Assembly: GCA_964636785.1 (NCBI GenBank)
Contig: CAZWVK010000103.1
Span: 1-9,506, forward strand
Source of the DNA: UBA6776 sp964636785
Lineage (GTDB): Bacteria; Bdellovibrionota; Bdellovibrionia; Bdellovibrionales; UBA1609
Length of the DNA: 9,506 nucleotides
Direction: 5' to 3'
The first letter of the stretch is position 1. The number at the start of each line of letters is the position of its first letter. The position numbers and the translations under genes are program-made. Shown piece by piece: positions 1 through 5,263 of this stretch. The notes under the pieces were generated by a model. The model was not told the DNA's origin and did no database searches. It saw only the letters and a list, made by a program, of their open reading frames with translations.

Positions 1-72
1 TATGAGGGGTTATCAGACCGCTCAATTCCATGAAAGAACAGACTTTTTGCAATGCATGACCCAAGCTTCTTT

Positions 73-101
73 TTGACTACCTCGCCAGATCCCCGTAATT
101 T
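73..101 (+). promoter_or_regulatory. Predicted sigma-70 promoter of the truncated tRNA-Leu
   Basis: The -35 element TTGACT (73-78) and -10 element TAATTT (96-101) are separated by 17 bp. The predicted transcription start near 108 lies about 16 bp before the tRNA 5' half at 124. The -35 matches consensus at five of six bases; the -10 is weak but keeps the TA...T frame. If active, this host promoter would now transcribe a broken tRNA and read into the element end. Confidence 0.45.
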
Positions 102-123
102 CAACTGTTTTGGACCCTTAAGT

Positions 124-162
124 GCGCGAGTGGCGAAATTGGTAGACGCACCAGCTTGAGGG
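124..162 (+). pseudogene. 5' half of tRNA-Leu(GAG), cut at the anticodon loop
   Basis: The stretch reads as a tRNA-Leu 5' half: acceptor arm GCGCGAG (124-130), D-arm with TTGGTAGACGC, anticodon-stem strand CCAGC (151-155) and loop TTGAGGG (156-162) with anticodon GAG at 158-160. The expected partner strand GCTGG is absent; the next bases are CATTG, and no T-arm or acceptor partner CTCGCGC follows. Homology ends exactly at the loop, which is shared with the intact tRNA-Leu at 336-420. I infer this is the host half of a tRNA split by site-specific integration, with the other half expected at the far end of the element. A decayed tandem tRNA is an alternative. Confidence 0.75.
154..162 (+). other. 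Putative att core at the element left end
   Basis: GCTTGAGGG is the last tRNA-like sequence before the element-like arm region. It recurs at 366-374 in the anticodon arm of the intact tRNA-Leu. Anticodon loops are a known crossover position for tRNA-targeting tyrosine recombinases. The precise core length cannot be fixed without the far junction. Confidence 0.45.
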
Positions 163-335
163 CATTGTGCGAGGTATTTACAGACTTTTCTGGTAACAAG
201 CCAAATCTCCAGTAAAGTCGATGATTTACAGAAGTTCGCAAATCGTGTAACTAACTGTGAAAATGGCTTGGTAACAAAATAGTAACAAAGTGTATTTTCC
301 GTTTTGGTAGACACACTTTTCAATAAGTCTAGTGC
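163..335. repeat. Putative integrase arm-site region with short direct repeats
   Basis: This gap between the tRNA half and the complete tRNA has no gene. TGGTAACAA occurs at 191-199 and 269-277, and a one-mismatch copy TAGTAACAA at 280-288, 11 bp after the second copy. A second 9-mer, ATTTACAGA, occurs at 176-184 and 224-232. Phased short direct repeats beside a tRNA crossover core and next to int are typical of attP arms bound by the N-terminal domain of phage-type integrases. That assignment is inferred from position and pattern only. No convincing promoter for the tRNA at 336 was seen here. Confidence 0.5.
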
Positions 336-420
336 GCGCCGGTGGTGGAATTGGTAGACACGTACGCTTGAGGGGCGTATATCGAAAGATGTGAAGGTTC
401 AAGTCCTTTCCGGCGCACCA
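336..420 (+). tRNA. tRNA-Leu(GAG), complete, CCA encoded
   Basis: The full cloverleaf can be drawn. Acceptor GCGCCGG (336-342) pairs with CCGGCGC (410-416), followed by discriminator A and encoded CCA. The anticodon stem is TACGC/GCGTA (363-367/375-379) with loop TTGAGGG and anticodon GAG at 370-372. A long variable arm ATC-GAAA-GAT (381-390) marks class II tRNA-Leu. The T-arm GAAGG/CCTTT encloses TTCAAGT. It decodes CUC/CUU leucine codons. Acceptor, D-arm and anticodon stem differ from the truncated tRNA at 124-162, so it is a different gene and not a simple duplication. It ends 3 bp from the integrase stop codon. I infer it belongs to the element as a replacement tRNA. Confidence 0.93.
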
Positions 421-423
421 TTT

Positions 424-1818
424 TTAACTTATTTTTCGGTTTCTATAAGAATCAAAATCAAGCACTGAATCTGATAGCTCGTTAACCTTACGAGCTATTT
501 TTTCATGGTCAATTTGTTTCTCTCCACCGTAGTGAATTTGGTTAACAACAGGATTATGGCCTAAAACTGCACATCGTTCTTTCAGCTCCATTCCAGCTTT
601 CTCAGCAACAGCATTAAAGCCTCTTCGCATATCGTGTCTGGTAAAAGGAACGCCACTCACATCATAGCGAACCTTCACACCGCCCTTATACTTTCCATGT
701 CTGGTTCCATCACCAGAGTTAGGAACTTCATATTTGGTTGGTGTTGCCAAACCCGCAGCCGCAAAAAGACCTCCCCAAGCTCCTCGCACATCATTCACTC
801 TTCTATAGACAATTTCATCTTTAGTCGTGAGGCTTCTATCTCTCATCGTAAAAATGAATTTGGCTTCGACTGGAATTTGGCCTTTCCCTTCTTTTGTCGT
901 ATCAGGGATATATCCAATAACTTTGTTTTGATTGGCCCTTTCAATGAGCGGAATCAAAACCTCAATCAAGTTGTCGGACAGAGGCACCATTCTGCTTTTT
1001 GATGTTTTAGAACTCCAGCCCAATCCATATTTGGTTGGACAGTCTTTCTTTTCCTCAATTTTCCAAATTTTATTTTGTAAATCGAGGTCATCAACTTCTA
1101 AATGCAGGGCTTCTCCAAGTCTAGCTCCTGTCGAAAAGAGAAAAAGTACAAGCTCCTTTATTGGAAAATCAAACCGATGTTTATAATCGGCGGCCAATAG
1201 CTGCTCAACGACGTTAGGCGGTGTTGCTACTGATCTTGCTCTCTTGTCGTGATCCACCTTAATAGATTCGACTTCTAAACAAGGATTCGTAACAATCATT
1301 TTTCGCTTTCTGAGCCATTTAAACAACTGCTTGATCCGCTTCAACTTTCCTTTCGCTGTCACTTGAGAAATTTGTCCACTCTTAACCTGAGAAAGTAAGT
1401 GATGACGATATTGGTAGACATGATCTTCTTTAATTTTATGGATCAATTTAACATTCAAAGTTTCTTTGAAATATCTAAAACTTGAATTTAACTCCCATGA
1501 CATTGCTTCAAAATATCGTTGAGAGTTTTCAACTTTGATAGCATCTAAAAACTTTGAAATTGCATCATCAATCGAACTAATTTTGCTTGAAGTCTTTTGC
1601 ATTTTTTCAATCTCTTTTGAATTGAAAAGACCCTTTGCTAAATCAGCCAATTTTAAAGAAGCATTACGATCTGCTGTCCTTTTATTTTCAGACGCAAAAC
1701 AAGTATGCCAAACATCACCAGGAAGATTATATTTCCAATACCACTTAGAATTTCTTTGGTATGTGTAGACCTTTGGATGGTAATTATAAGGTATCTCAAT
1801 TTGAGTAAGTTCATTCAT
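424..1818 (-). CDS. int: Tyrosine site-specific recombinase (phage-type integrase)
   Basis: The 464-residue protein has the layout of phage and ICE integrases: an N-terminal arm-binding region with aromatic beta strands (about 15-60), a core-binding SAM-like helical domain (about 80-185) and a C-terminal catalytic domain (about 200-440). All catalytic residues are visible: R233 in STGARLGEA, K271 in the SSKTSKSR hairpin, H395 and R398 in RHDMRR, H421 in LGHNP, and nucleophile Y430. The stretch from about 300 to 390 between the lysine hairpin and HxxR is longer than in minimal integrases. The start is supported by AAGGGAG (1826-1832), which overlaps the upstream excisionase-like stop codon, suggesting coupled translation. 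The gene ends 3 bp from tRNA-Leu, convergent with it. It probably integrates and excises this element at tRNA-Leu. Confidence 0.95.
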   Translation of the reverse strand: MNELTQIEIPYNYHPKVYTYQRNSKWYWKYNLPGDVWHTCFASENKRTADRNASLKLADLAKGLFNSKEIEKMQKTSSKISSIDDAISKFLDAIKVENSQRYFEAMSWELNSSFRYFKETLNVKLIHKIKEDHVYQYRHHLLSQVKSGQISQVTAKGKLKRIKQLFKWLRKRKMIVTNPCLEVESIKVDHDKRARSVATPPNVVEQLLAADYKHRFDFPIKELVLFLFSTGARLGEALHLEVDDLDLQNKIWKIEEKKDCPTKYGLGWSSKTSKSRMVPLSDNLIEVLIPLIERANQNKVIGYIPDTTKEGKGQIPVEAKFIFTMRDRSLTTKDEIVYRRVNDVRGAWGGLFAAAGLATPTKYEVPNSGDGTRHGKYKGGVKVRYDVSGVPFTRHDMRRGFNAVAEKAGMELKERCAVLGHNPVVNQIHYGGEKQIDHEKIARKVNELSDSVLDFDSYRNRKIS

Positions 1819-1830
1819 AGTCTTTCTCCC

Positions 1831-2115
1831 TTAACCTCGATAGCCCTGCTTCCTAGAAAGTTGCAGAAACGAATCAAGGTCAGATTTTAGAAAGACCAAA
1901 CCTTCTCTTGTAAAATCACAGAAGGTTAACTTCCTCGATCTTAAAGCGTGATAGCGAATACTATCTACGCTACACCTACAGTAAAAAGCTGCTTCTCTTT
2001 CGTTAAACACGCAATGGTTTAACGCAATTATTACTTCTATTCGATTGTCAAAGAACTCGTTATCGGTAGACGCACAAGCCTCATCGCCGATAACTGATTT
2101 ATCGTTTTTAAGCAT
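1831..2115 (-). CDS. Excisionase-like HTH protein (putative recombination directionality factor)
   Basis: About residues 37-86 of this 94-residue protein match the AlpA/excisionase winged-helix type: NEREAAFYC (helix), CSVDSIRYHALRSRKL (recognition helix), then a beta wing ending in LVFLKSDLDSFLQ, close to the family pattern of SDLDAFL. Such proteins bend DNA at att sites to favour excision or regulate int. Its stop lies 12 bp before the int start, so the pair forms an xis-int operon, which supports the role. The ATG at 2115 is chosen because AAGGA sits 9 bp upstream; an in-frame GTG at 2139 would add eight residues but has no clear ribosome-binding site. The cysteine-rich HTH and the unmatched first 35 residues are unusual. 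A plain regulator cannot be excluded. Confidence 0.75.
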   Translation of the reverse strand: MLKNDKSVIGDEACASTDNEFFDNRIEVIIALNHCVFNEREAAFYCRCSVDSIRYHALRSRKLTFCDFTREGLVFLKSDLDSFLQLSRKQGYRG

Positions 2116-2124
2116 AGCATTTTG

Positions 2125-2129
2125 TCCTT
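2125..2129 (-). promoter_or_regulatory. Ribosome-binding site deciding the xis-like start
   Basis: On the minus strand AAGGA is followed by nine bases and then the ATG at 2115. It lies inside the reading frame of the longer GTG-initiated version, which favours the shorter protein. Confidence 0.55.
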
Positions 2130-2198
2130 GGGAAATCACGAAAAAATGGCAGAACGCCGAGTAGATTTTCGCTGTATTATTGATAAGTTAGGGTGGAT

Positions 2199-2564
2199 TT
2201 AGTCGTCGCTTTGCGACGTACTTGTAAGTACGGGTAAGCCAGCTTGTAAAAGCATTTCGAGGAAGGTTTCTTTTGAGATATTTCCATGTTTTCTGCAATA
2301 ATCTTGATACTGCATTTCAAGCCGATCCTTGCTTGAATAAGTGGCTTCTTTGATCTCATCCAAATGCTTGTCCGTTAACAGTGGCAAAGCCTTTGAGATG
2401 ACATCATCGACAGTTGCTTTTTTACCAAGCTGCTTTTTATTTAATTTATTGAGGATTGCCCGAATAGTCCGAGAAGTTGTTTTCTTTACACGAATTGGAA
2501 TCGTATTGTTTACAACCTTCTTTTTAGACGTAGCAATCCCTTCATCCTTGTTAGAATGTTCCAT
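2199..2564 (-). CDS. Small basic protein, possible ribbon-helix-helix DNA-binding protein
   Basis: I do not recognise a named family. The 121-residue protein has a polar, lysine-rich N-terminus, then a strand-like NTIPIRVKK (about 21-29), a helix through TSRTIRAILNKLNKK, and a second helix VDDVISKALPLL, an order compatible with a ribbon-helix-helix fold. A weaker second helix pair follows (KDRLEMQYQDYCRKHG, then SKETFLEMLLQAGL). Proteins of this sort on mobile elements act as repressors, partition or relaxosome accessory factors; none of these is shown. The start is the ATG at 2564, with AGGAG nine bases upstream; an in-frame TTG at 2570 is too close to that site. It begins 22 bp after the stop of the DUF4096-like gene, so the two are probably cotranscribed. 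Confidence 0.7.
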   Translation of the reverse strand: MEHSNKDEGIATSKKKVVNNTIPIRVKKTTSRTIRAILNKLNKKQLGKKATVDDVISKALPLLTDKHLDEIKEATYSSKDRLEMQYQDYCRKHGNISKETFLEMLLQAGLPVLTSTSQSDD

Positions 2565-2573
2565 AAGCAATTA

Positions 2574-2578
2574 CTCCT
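2574..2578 (-). promoter_or_regulatory. Ribosome-binding site selecting ATG over TTG
   Basis: AGGAG on the minus strand lies nine bases before the ATG at 2564 but only three before an in-frame TTG at 2570, so the ATG start is preferred. Confidence 0.55.
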
Positions 2579-2586
2579 GTGTTAGT

Positions 2587-2901
2587 TTAAATTTTAGGGT
2601 GATATGAATTGTTGAGTTCTTCTACTTTATCCCAATCAAGGTTAAGGACTATAGAGTAGTGGCGGTCTTTTATCTGGTGGAATACACCTTTTTTCGACCA
2701 TTCTCTAAAGTAGTCATTGAGTGCCGTTCCTGATCCGTAAACTTTTGGCACTCCTTTCCAAGGAATTTTATTTTTGAAGACATATAAAATACCCTCGAAA
2801 ATTTTTCGTTTTTCAAGCCTTGGCCTTCCTCCTTTGGGTGATGATTTATACATTGGTAATAATGGGCACACTTCGGCCCATTGCTCATCCGAAAAGAGCA
2901 T
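2587..2901 (-). CDS. Stand-alone IS5-family transposase N-terminal domain protein (DUF4096-like)
   Basis: The first ~80 of 104 residues follow the N-terminal DNA-binding domain of IS5-type transposases: LFSDEQWAEVCPLLP, then GGRPRLEKRKIFEGILYV, IPWKGVPKVYG and a terminal REWSKKGVFHQI. In full transposases this is followed by LDW...VDxSHV with the first catalytic Asp, and then the rest of the DDE domain. Here LDWDKVEELNNSYH carries Asn at the equivalent place by my eye alignment and the protein ends eight residues later. No DDE domain or terminal inverted repeats were found nearby, so it cannot transpose itself. A strong GGAGGA site (2908-2913) precedes the ATG, and a gene with its own good ribosome-binding site follows 22 bp later. 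It is either a neat IS remnant or a co-opted DNA-binding protein. Confidence 0.75.
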   Translation of the reverse strand: MLFSDEQWAEVCPLLPMYKSSPKGGRPRLEKRKIFEGILYVFKNKIPWKGVPKVYGSGTALNDYFREWSKKGVFHQIKDRHYSIVLNLDWDKVEELNNSYHPKI

Positions 2902-2927
2902 GATTAATCCTCCGTTTTAGTTTTTAG

Positions 2928-2964
2928 AAAATAAAAAAGAAACGGAGAGCAGAAAGCCCTCCGT
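2928..2964 (-). terminator. Rho-independent terminator after the DUF3560 gene
   Basis: On the minus strand a 9-bp stem, ACGGAGGGC/GCTCTCCGT with one G-T pair (2942-2950 with 2956-2964), encloses loop TTTCT. It is followed by a T-rich tract (TTCTTTTTTATTTT). It lies between the DUF3560 stop at 3021 and the start of the next minus-strand gene at 2901, so it should separate or attenuate their expression. Confidence 0.8.
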
Positions 2965-3020
2965 ATTAGTCAAAGAATATTTAAATATTTTTATCTGTAT
3001 TGCATCCGATTAGTTCTTAC

Positions 3021-4757
3021 TTATCTTTCGTATTCCACATTTAGAAGAACATTCTTCAATTCATTGATATAACGATTATTAATTGAAGGTGTCCGTTTTC
3101 TAACCCATGCAGCAGAATACCTTGACCACTTTAAACAAAATCCTCGACGTAATTTTAGGCGAAACTCTTTTACTGGTTTATCTGGAAAATGGACTTGAAT
3201 TTGTCCAGATTCCTCTTTTACAGTGATTTCACCAACTGAAAAATTGATTAAATTTTCACCCATATAGTGAAGCCCTTTTAATCTTTTTTCTAGGCGTCTT
3301 ATTTCTGCGGTGTCAGTACCAAAGTAATAAGCGCCAATTTGAGTTGGTGGGATTGCATAAAAGCTTTTTCGCTGTATCAAGTGAGTTACGATCCGTTTAC
3401 TGTCGTCATCATCAAGCTTTATGAAATAATCGTGAGCATCTTGCCATGTTTTTAGTTTCCTCATTTTGGCGTTAGCTGCTATGGCCCACTCGTTGCCATC
3501 TTTTATGCTCTGTATTTTTTCATTAATTTTTCTGATTGCTTCGGGATCGTCCGAGTCAATGGCCCTACGACTCTCTGCTGCGTCTGCACGAACCTCTAAA
3601 TCATGTGCATAGTTTCTTGCCTCCATTCCTCTTTCAATCTTATTAGCAATTTTCTCTCGATGCTTTCTTTGTTGTCTCATCCGTTGTGGGCTTCCAACTA
3701 AGGGCTGACCAAATGGAATACCGCTTTTCTCTTCACTGAAAAGATCAAAACCGTTATTATCCGCAAACTCATGTTTTTGTTTTGCTCTTTCTCTAAGTCT
3801 TTCAATTCTTGCTTCTTTTTTTGCTTCATACACGTTTTTTTCTGTTGGGTTCCCTTCATTAAAAACTTTTATTTCTGGCTGAGAGGTAGACACGCTTGGA
3901 TTAGTTTTTGCGTAACTTTCAACCTGTGTTAAAACTTCAGAAGGGAGGTTTTCTATATAGTAAGTAATTTCTCTGTCGGCGTTGATATGCGCCACTTTTT
4001 CAAAGTCTCCAGACACTTCCTTGTTTCTATTCCAGACAAGCAAGCCATTCCCCAAGTGACCGCATCCTATATCAAATTTTCTACGGCTGACTTCTGGGGT
4101 TTTTACTGGTTTTACTTTTTTAGTTGGTTCAATTTTTGGCTTAAATTCGTTTGAATCGAAAGAGTGACAACAGACAGTCACAACGCCGTCAGTTTGTTGA
4201 TGTGTCCACCAGCCAGAAGGGTCTTCAACAATTCCCTTTACAAAATTAATTGGGTCTTTGATTTCACCTTTTCCAAAATCCTCGCAAGTGTCATCAAGGT
4301 GGCGATACTTACAGCGAAGCCCCTCATATTGTCCGTTTACTATCGCTCTAACAACATGGGGCAATGTCCATTTTTTAGGCTCAGTTTTAAGAGGCTTGAT
4401 TGTGGAAAGGTCAAGAGCGAGAAGTCTCTTAGACTCAACCTCTCTAAAGTAAAATTTAAAATTTGGTTTTTCTAATTCTAGTGGCAATATTTTATCGGTT
4501 GTCGCTTTTAGTAGTTCTGTTGTGTGAGTCGCTAGAAGCTCATTCCAGAAGGCTAAGTCAGGGGCACCATAGTTGCTATTAACAGAAAGCTCGTTGCAAA
4601 CAGTTCCGCGTTTTCCCGCATTGGTTACATCCGTAATTAGAAACGAGTCGTTATTCCAAATCTTAATCTTATAGACTCTTTCATTGTGTTCTAAATACTG
4701 AGGGCCAAAGCTGTTCAACTCTAGTTTTTCTTGAATTTTCACTCTTAAATTTTTCAT
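3021..4757 (-). CDS. DUF3560-domain protein of mobile elements
   Basis: The 578-residue protein ends in a recognisable DUF3560 region (about 310-560). It shows VYEAKKEARIERLRERA, then GIPFGQPLVG, a charged KHREKIANKIERGM coiled stretch, RRAIDSDDPEAIRKINEKI, the TAEIRRLEKRLKGL segment and a final RLKLRRGFCLKWS...AWVR motif. DUF3560 proteins are common on plasmids and ICEs, and their biochemical role is unknown. Residues about 225-290 (GHLGNGLLVWNR...GDFEKVAHI...ITYYIENLP) resemble a segment I associate with plasmid-borne proteins. The first ~220 residues, including a CKYRHLDDTCEDF...CCHSF cysteine/histidine-rich part, are unassigned. The start at 4757 is chosen because GGAGG lies seven bases upstream; the ATG at 4763 is only one base away. 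It is transcribed from the repeat-covered divergent promoter and ends at a strong terminator. Confidence 0.85.
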   Translation of the reverse strand: MKNLRVKIQEKLELNSFGPQYLEHNERVYKIKIWNNDSFLITDVTNAGKRGTVCNELSVNSNYGAPDLAFWNELLATHTTELLKATTDKILPLELEKPNFKFYFREVESKRLLALDLSTIKPLKTEPKKWTLPHVVRAIVNGQYEGLRCKYRHLDDTCEDFGKGEIKDPINFVKGIVEDPSGWWTHQQTDGVVTVCCHSFDSNEFKPKIEPTKKVKPVKTPEVSRRKFDIGCGHLGNGLLVWNRNKEVSGDFEKVAHINADREITYYIENLPSEVLTQVESYAKTNPSVSTSQPEIKVFNEGNPTEKNVYEAKKEARIERLRERAKQKHEFADNNGFDLFSEEKSGIPFGQPLVGSPQRMRQQRKHREKIANKIERGMEARNYAHDLEVRADAAESRRAIDSDDPEAIRKINEKIQSIKDGNEWAIAANAKMRKLKTWQDAHDYFIKLDDDDSKRIVTHLIQRKSFYAIPPTQIGAYYFGTDTAEIRRLEKRLKGLHYMGENLINFSVGEITVKEESGQIQVHFPDKPVKEFRLKLRRGFCLKWSRYSAAWVRKRTPSINNRYINELKNVLLNVEYER

Positions 4758-4764
4758 TTTCATA

Positions 4765-4769
4765 CCTCC
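4765..4769 (-). promoter_or_regulatory. Ribosome-binding site that moves the DUF3560 start to the second ATG
   Basis: GGAGG on the minus strand is one base from the ATG at 4763 but seven from the ATG at 4757, the usual spacing. It directly abuts the first palindromic repeat (4771-4790). Confidence 0.6.
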
Positions 4770-4770
4770 G

Positions 4771-4870
4771 TCAAATATATTTTTATTTTACTTTCAAATA
4801 TATTTATATTTGATTATCGGCAATTTGTCAAATATATTTATATTCGATAAGCAAATATTTTTATATTTGA
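4771..4870. repeat. Four 20-bp AT-rich palindromic sites in the divergent promoter region
   Basis: Copies lie at 4771-4790, 4794-4813, 4828-4847 and 4851-4870. The best copy (4794-4813) is a perfect inverted repeat, TCAAATATA-TT-TATATTTGA. The third has one change (TTCGA end); the first and fourth are degenerate in one half. Start-to-start distances are 23, 34 and 23 bp, a symmetrical layout of two pairs. They overlap the predicted promoter elements of both flanking genes, as expected of operators. Ribbon-helix-helix proteins commonly bind such short AT-rich palindromes, and the adjacent plus-strand gene encodes one by prediction. Replication iterons are the main alternative. Confidence 0.8.
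4803..4831 (-). promoter_or_regulatory. Predicted sigma-70 promoter of the DUF3560 gene
   Basis: On the minus strand, TTGACA (4826-4831) and TATAAA (4803-4808) are separated by exactly 17 bp, a near-consensus promoter. The predicted start is near 4796. The -10 is inside the second palindromic repeat and the -35 overlaps the third, so a protein bound there should block RNA polymerase. Confidence 0.7.
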
Positions 4871-4894
4871 CAAAGAAATTTAAGACTGTAATAT
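4867..4894 (+). promoter_or_regulatory. Predicted promoter giving a leaderless tandem-RHH transcript
   Basis: A consensus -35 TTGACA (4867-4872) and -10 TAATAT (4889-4894) are 16 bp apart. Transcription would start six or seven bases on, at about 4901, which is the A of the ATG. The -35 overlaps the fourth palindromic repeat (4851-4870). Confidence 0.6.
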
Positions 4895-4900
4895 AGACTT

Positions 4901-5263
4901 ATGATTTTTAATGCTGACGAAATTTTAGAAACTGTTTTAGGTGAAAACGATCACAAAGCTTGCTCGTTCAGGGCTTCTAAATCAATTTTTGAGACCTTTA
5001 AAAAAACTTGTAGAAAAGACGGGGCCAAGAATCACAGCCCTATACTAGAGGAGATTATCAAAAGTTTTTTGGCCTATACTGAGAAAGAAAAACCTATAAA
5101 CATAAGCGCAGCCCAGGCCAACGACAGAACCGCAGCATCATTTTCTTGCTCTGCGAGTCTCTGGGAATCGTTCACGGAAAAACTACCAGAGTTGAACCTC
5201 GACCGCGCTCGCGTCCTTGAGTATTTGATGAATGAGTATAATGAGCAACGAAGAGTGAAATGA
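4901..5263 (+). CDS. Tandem ribbon-helix-helix-like regulator, likely autorepressor
   Basis: This 120-residue protein contains two similar units. Unit one (about 21-59) reads CSFRASKSIFETFKK...SPILEEIIKSFLAY; unit two (about 79-115) reads ASFSCSASLWESFTEK...ARVLEYLMNEYNEQ. Each has a short strand, an amphipathic helix, a loop and a second helix, the order of ribbon-helix-helix proteins. A tandem arrangement could give a single-chain pseudo-dimer, as known for F-plasmid TraY. No exact family is recognised. It is the only substantial plus-strand gene in the element part of the window and diverges from the DUF3560 gene across four palindromes, so I infer it represses both promoters. No Shine-Dalgarno precedes the ATG and the -10 lies six bases upstream, so translation is probably leaderless. 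A relaxosome accessory role is also possible. Confidence 0.75.
   Translation: MIFNADEILETVLGENDHKACSFRASKSIFETFKKTCRKDGAKNHSPILEEIIKSFLAYTEKEKPINISAAQANDRTAASFSCSASLWESFTEKLPELNLDRARVLEYLMNEYNEQRRVK

Noticed and set aside
2..76. Short frame at the left window edge as the end of a host gene
   Set aside because: Only 24 codons, no homology signal, and it runs into the predicted tRNA promoter.
124..420. A group I or other intron inside one tRNA-Leu
   Set aside because: The downstream tRNA has its own complete 5' half, and its acceptor 3' strand does not pair with the upstream GCGCGAG.
634..1186. Plus-strand open frames opposite the integrase gene
   Set aside because: They are shadows of the strongly supported integrase, and their translations show no domain pattern.
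2177..2359. A 60-codon minus-strand frame overlapping the small basic gene
   Set aside because: Lies almost wholly inside the better-supported frame at 2199-2564 and has no clear start signal.
2976..2989. AATATTTAAATATT palindrome as another operator copy
   Set aside because: AT-rich palindromes of this length are frequent in such DNA, and it does not match the TCAAATATA half-site.
4164..4475. Plus-strand open frames opposite the DUF3560 gene
   Set aside because: Antisense to a recognisable domain protein, no ribosome-binding site and no protein-like features.
4771..4870. CRISPR array
   Set aside because: Repeats are 20 bp with 3-14 bp gaps and no spacer-length unique sequences; they are palindromic operators or iterons.
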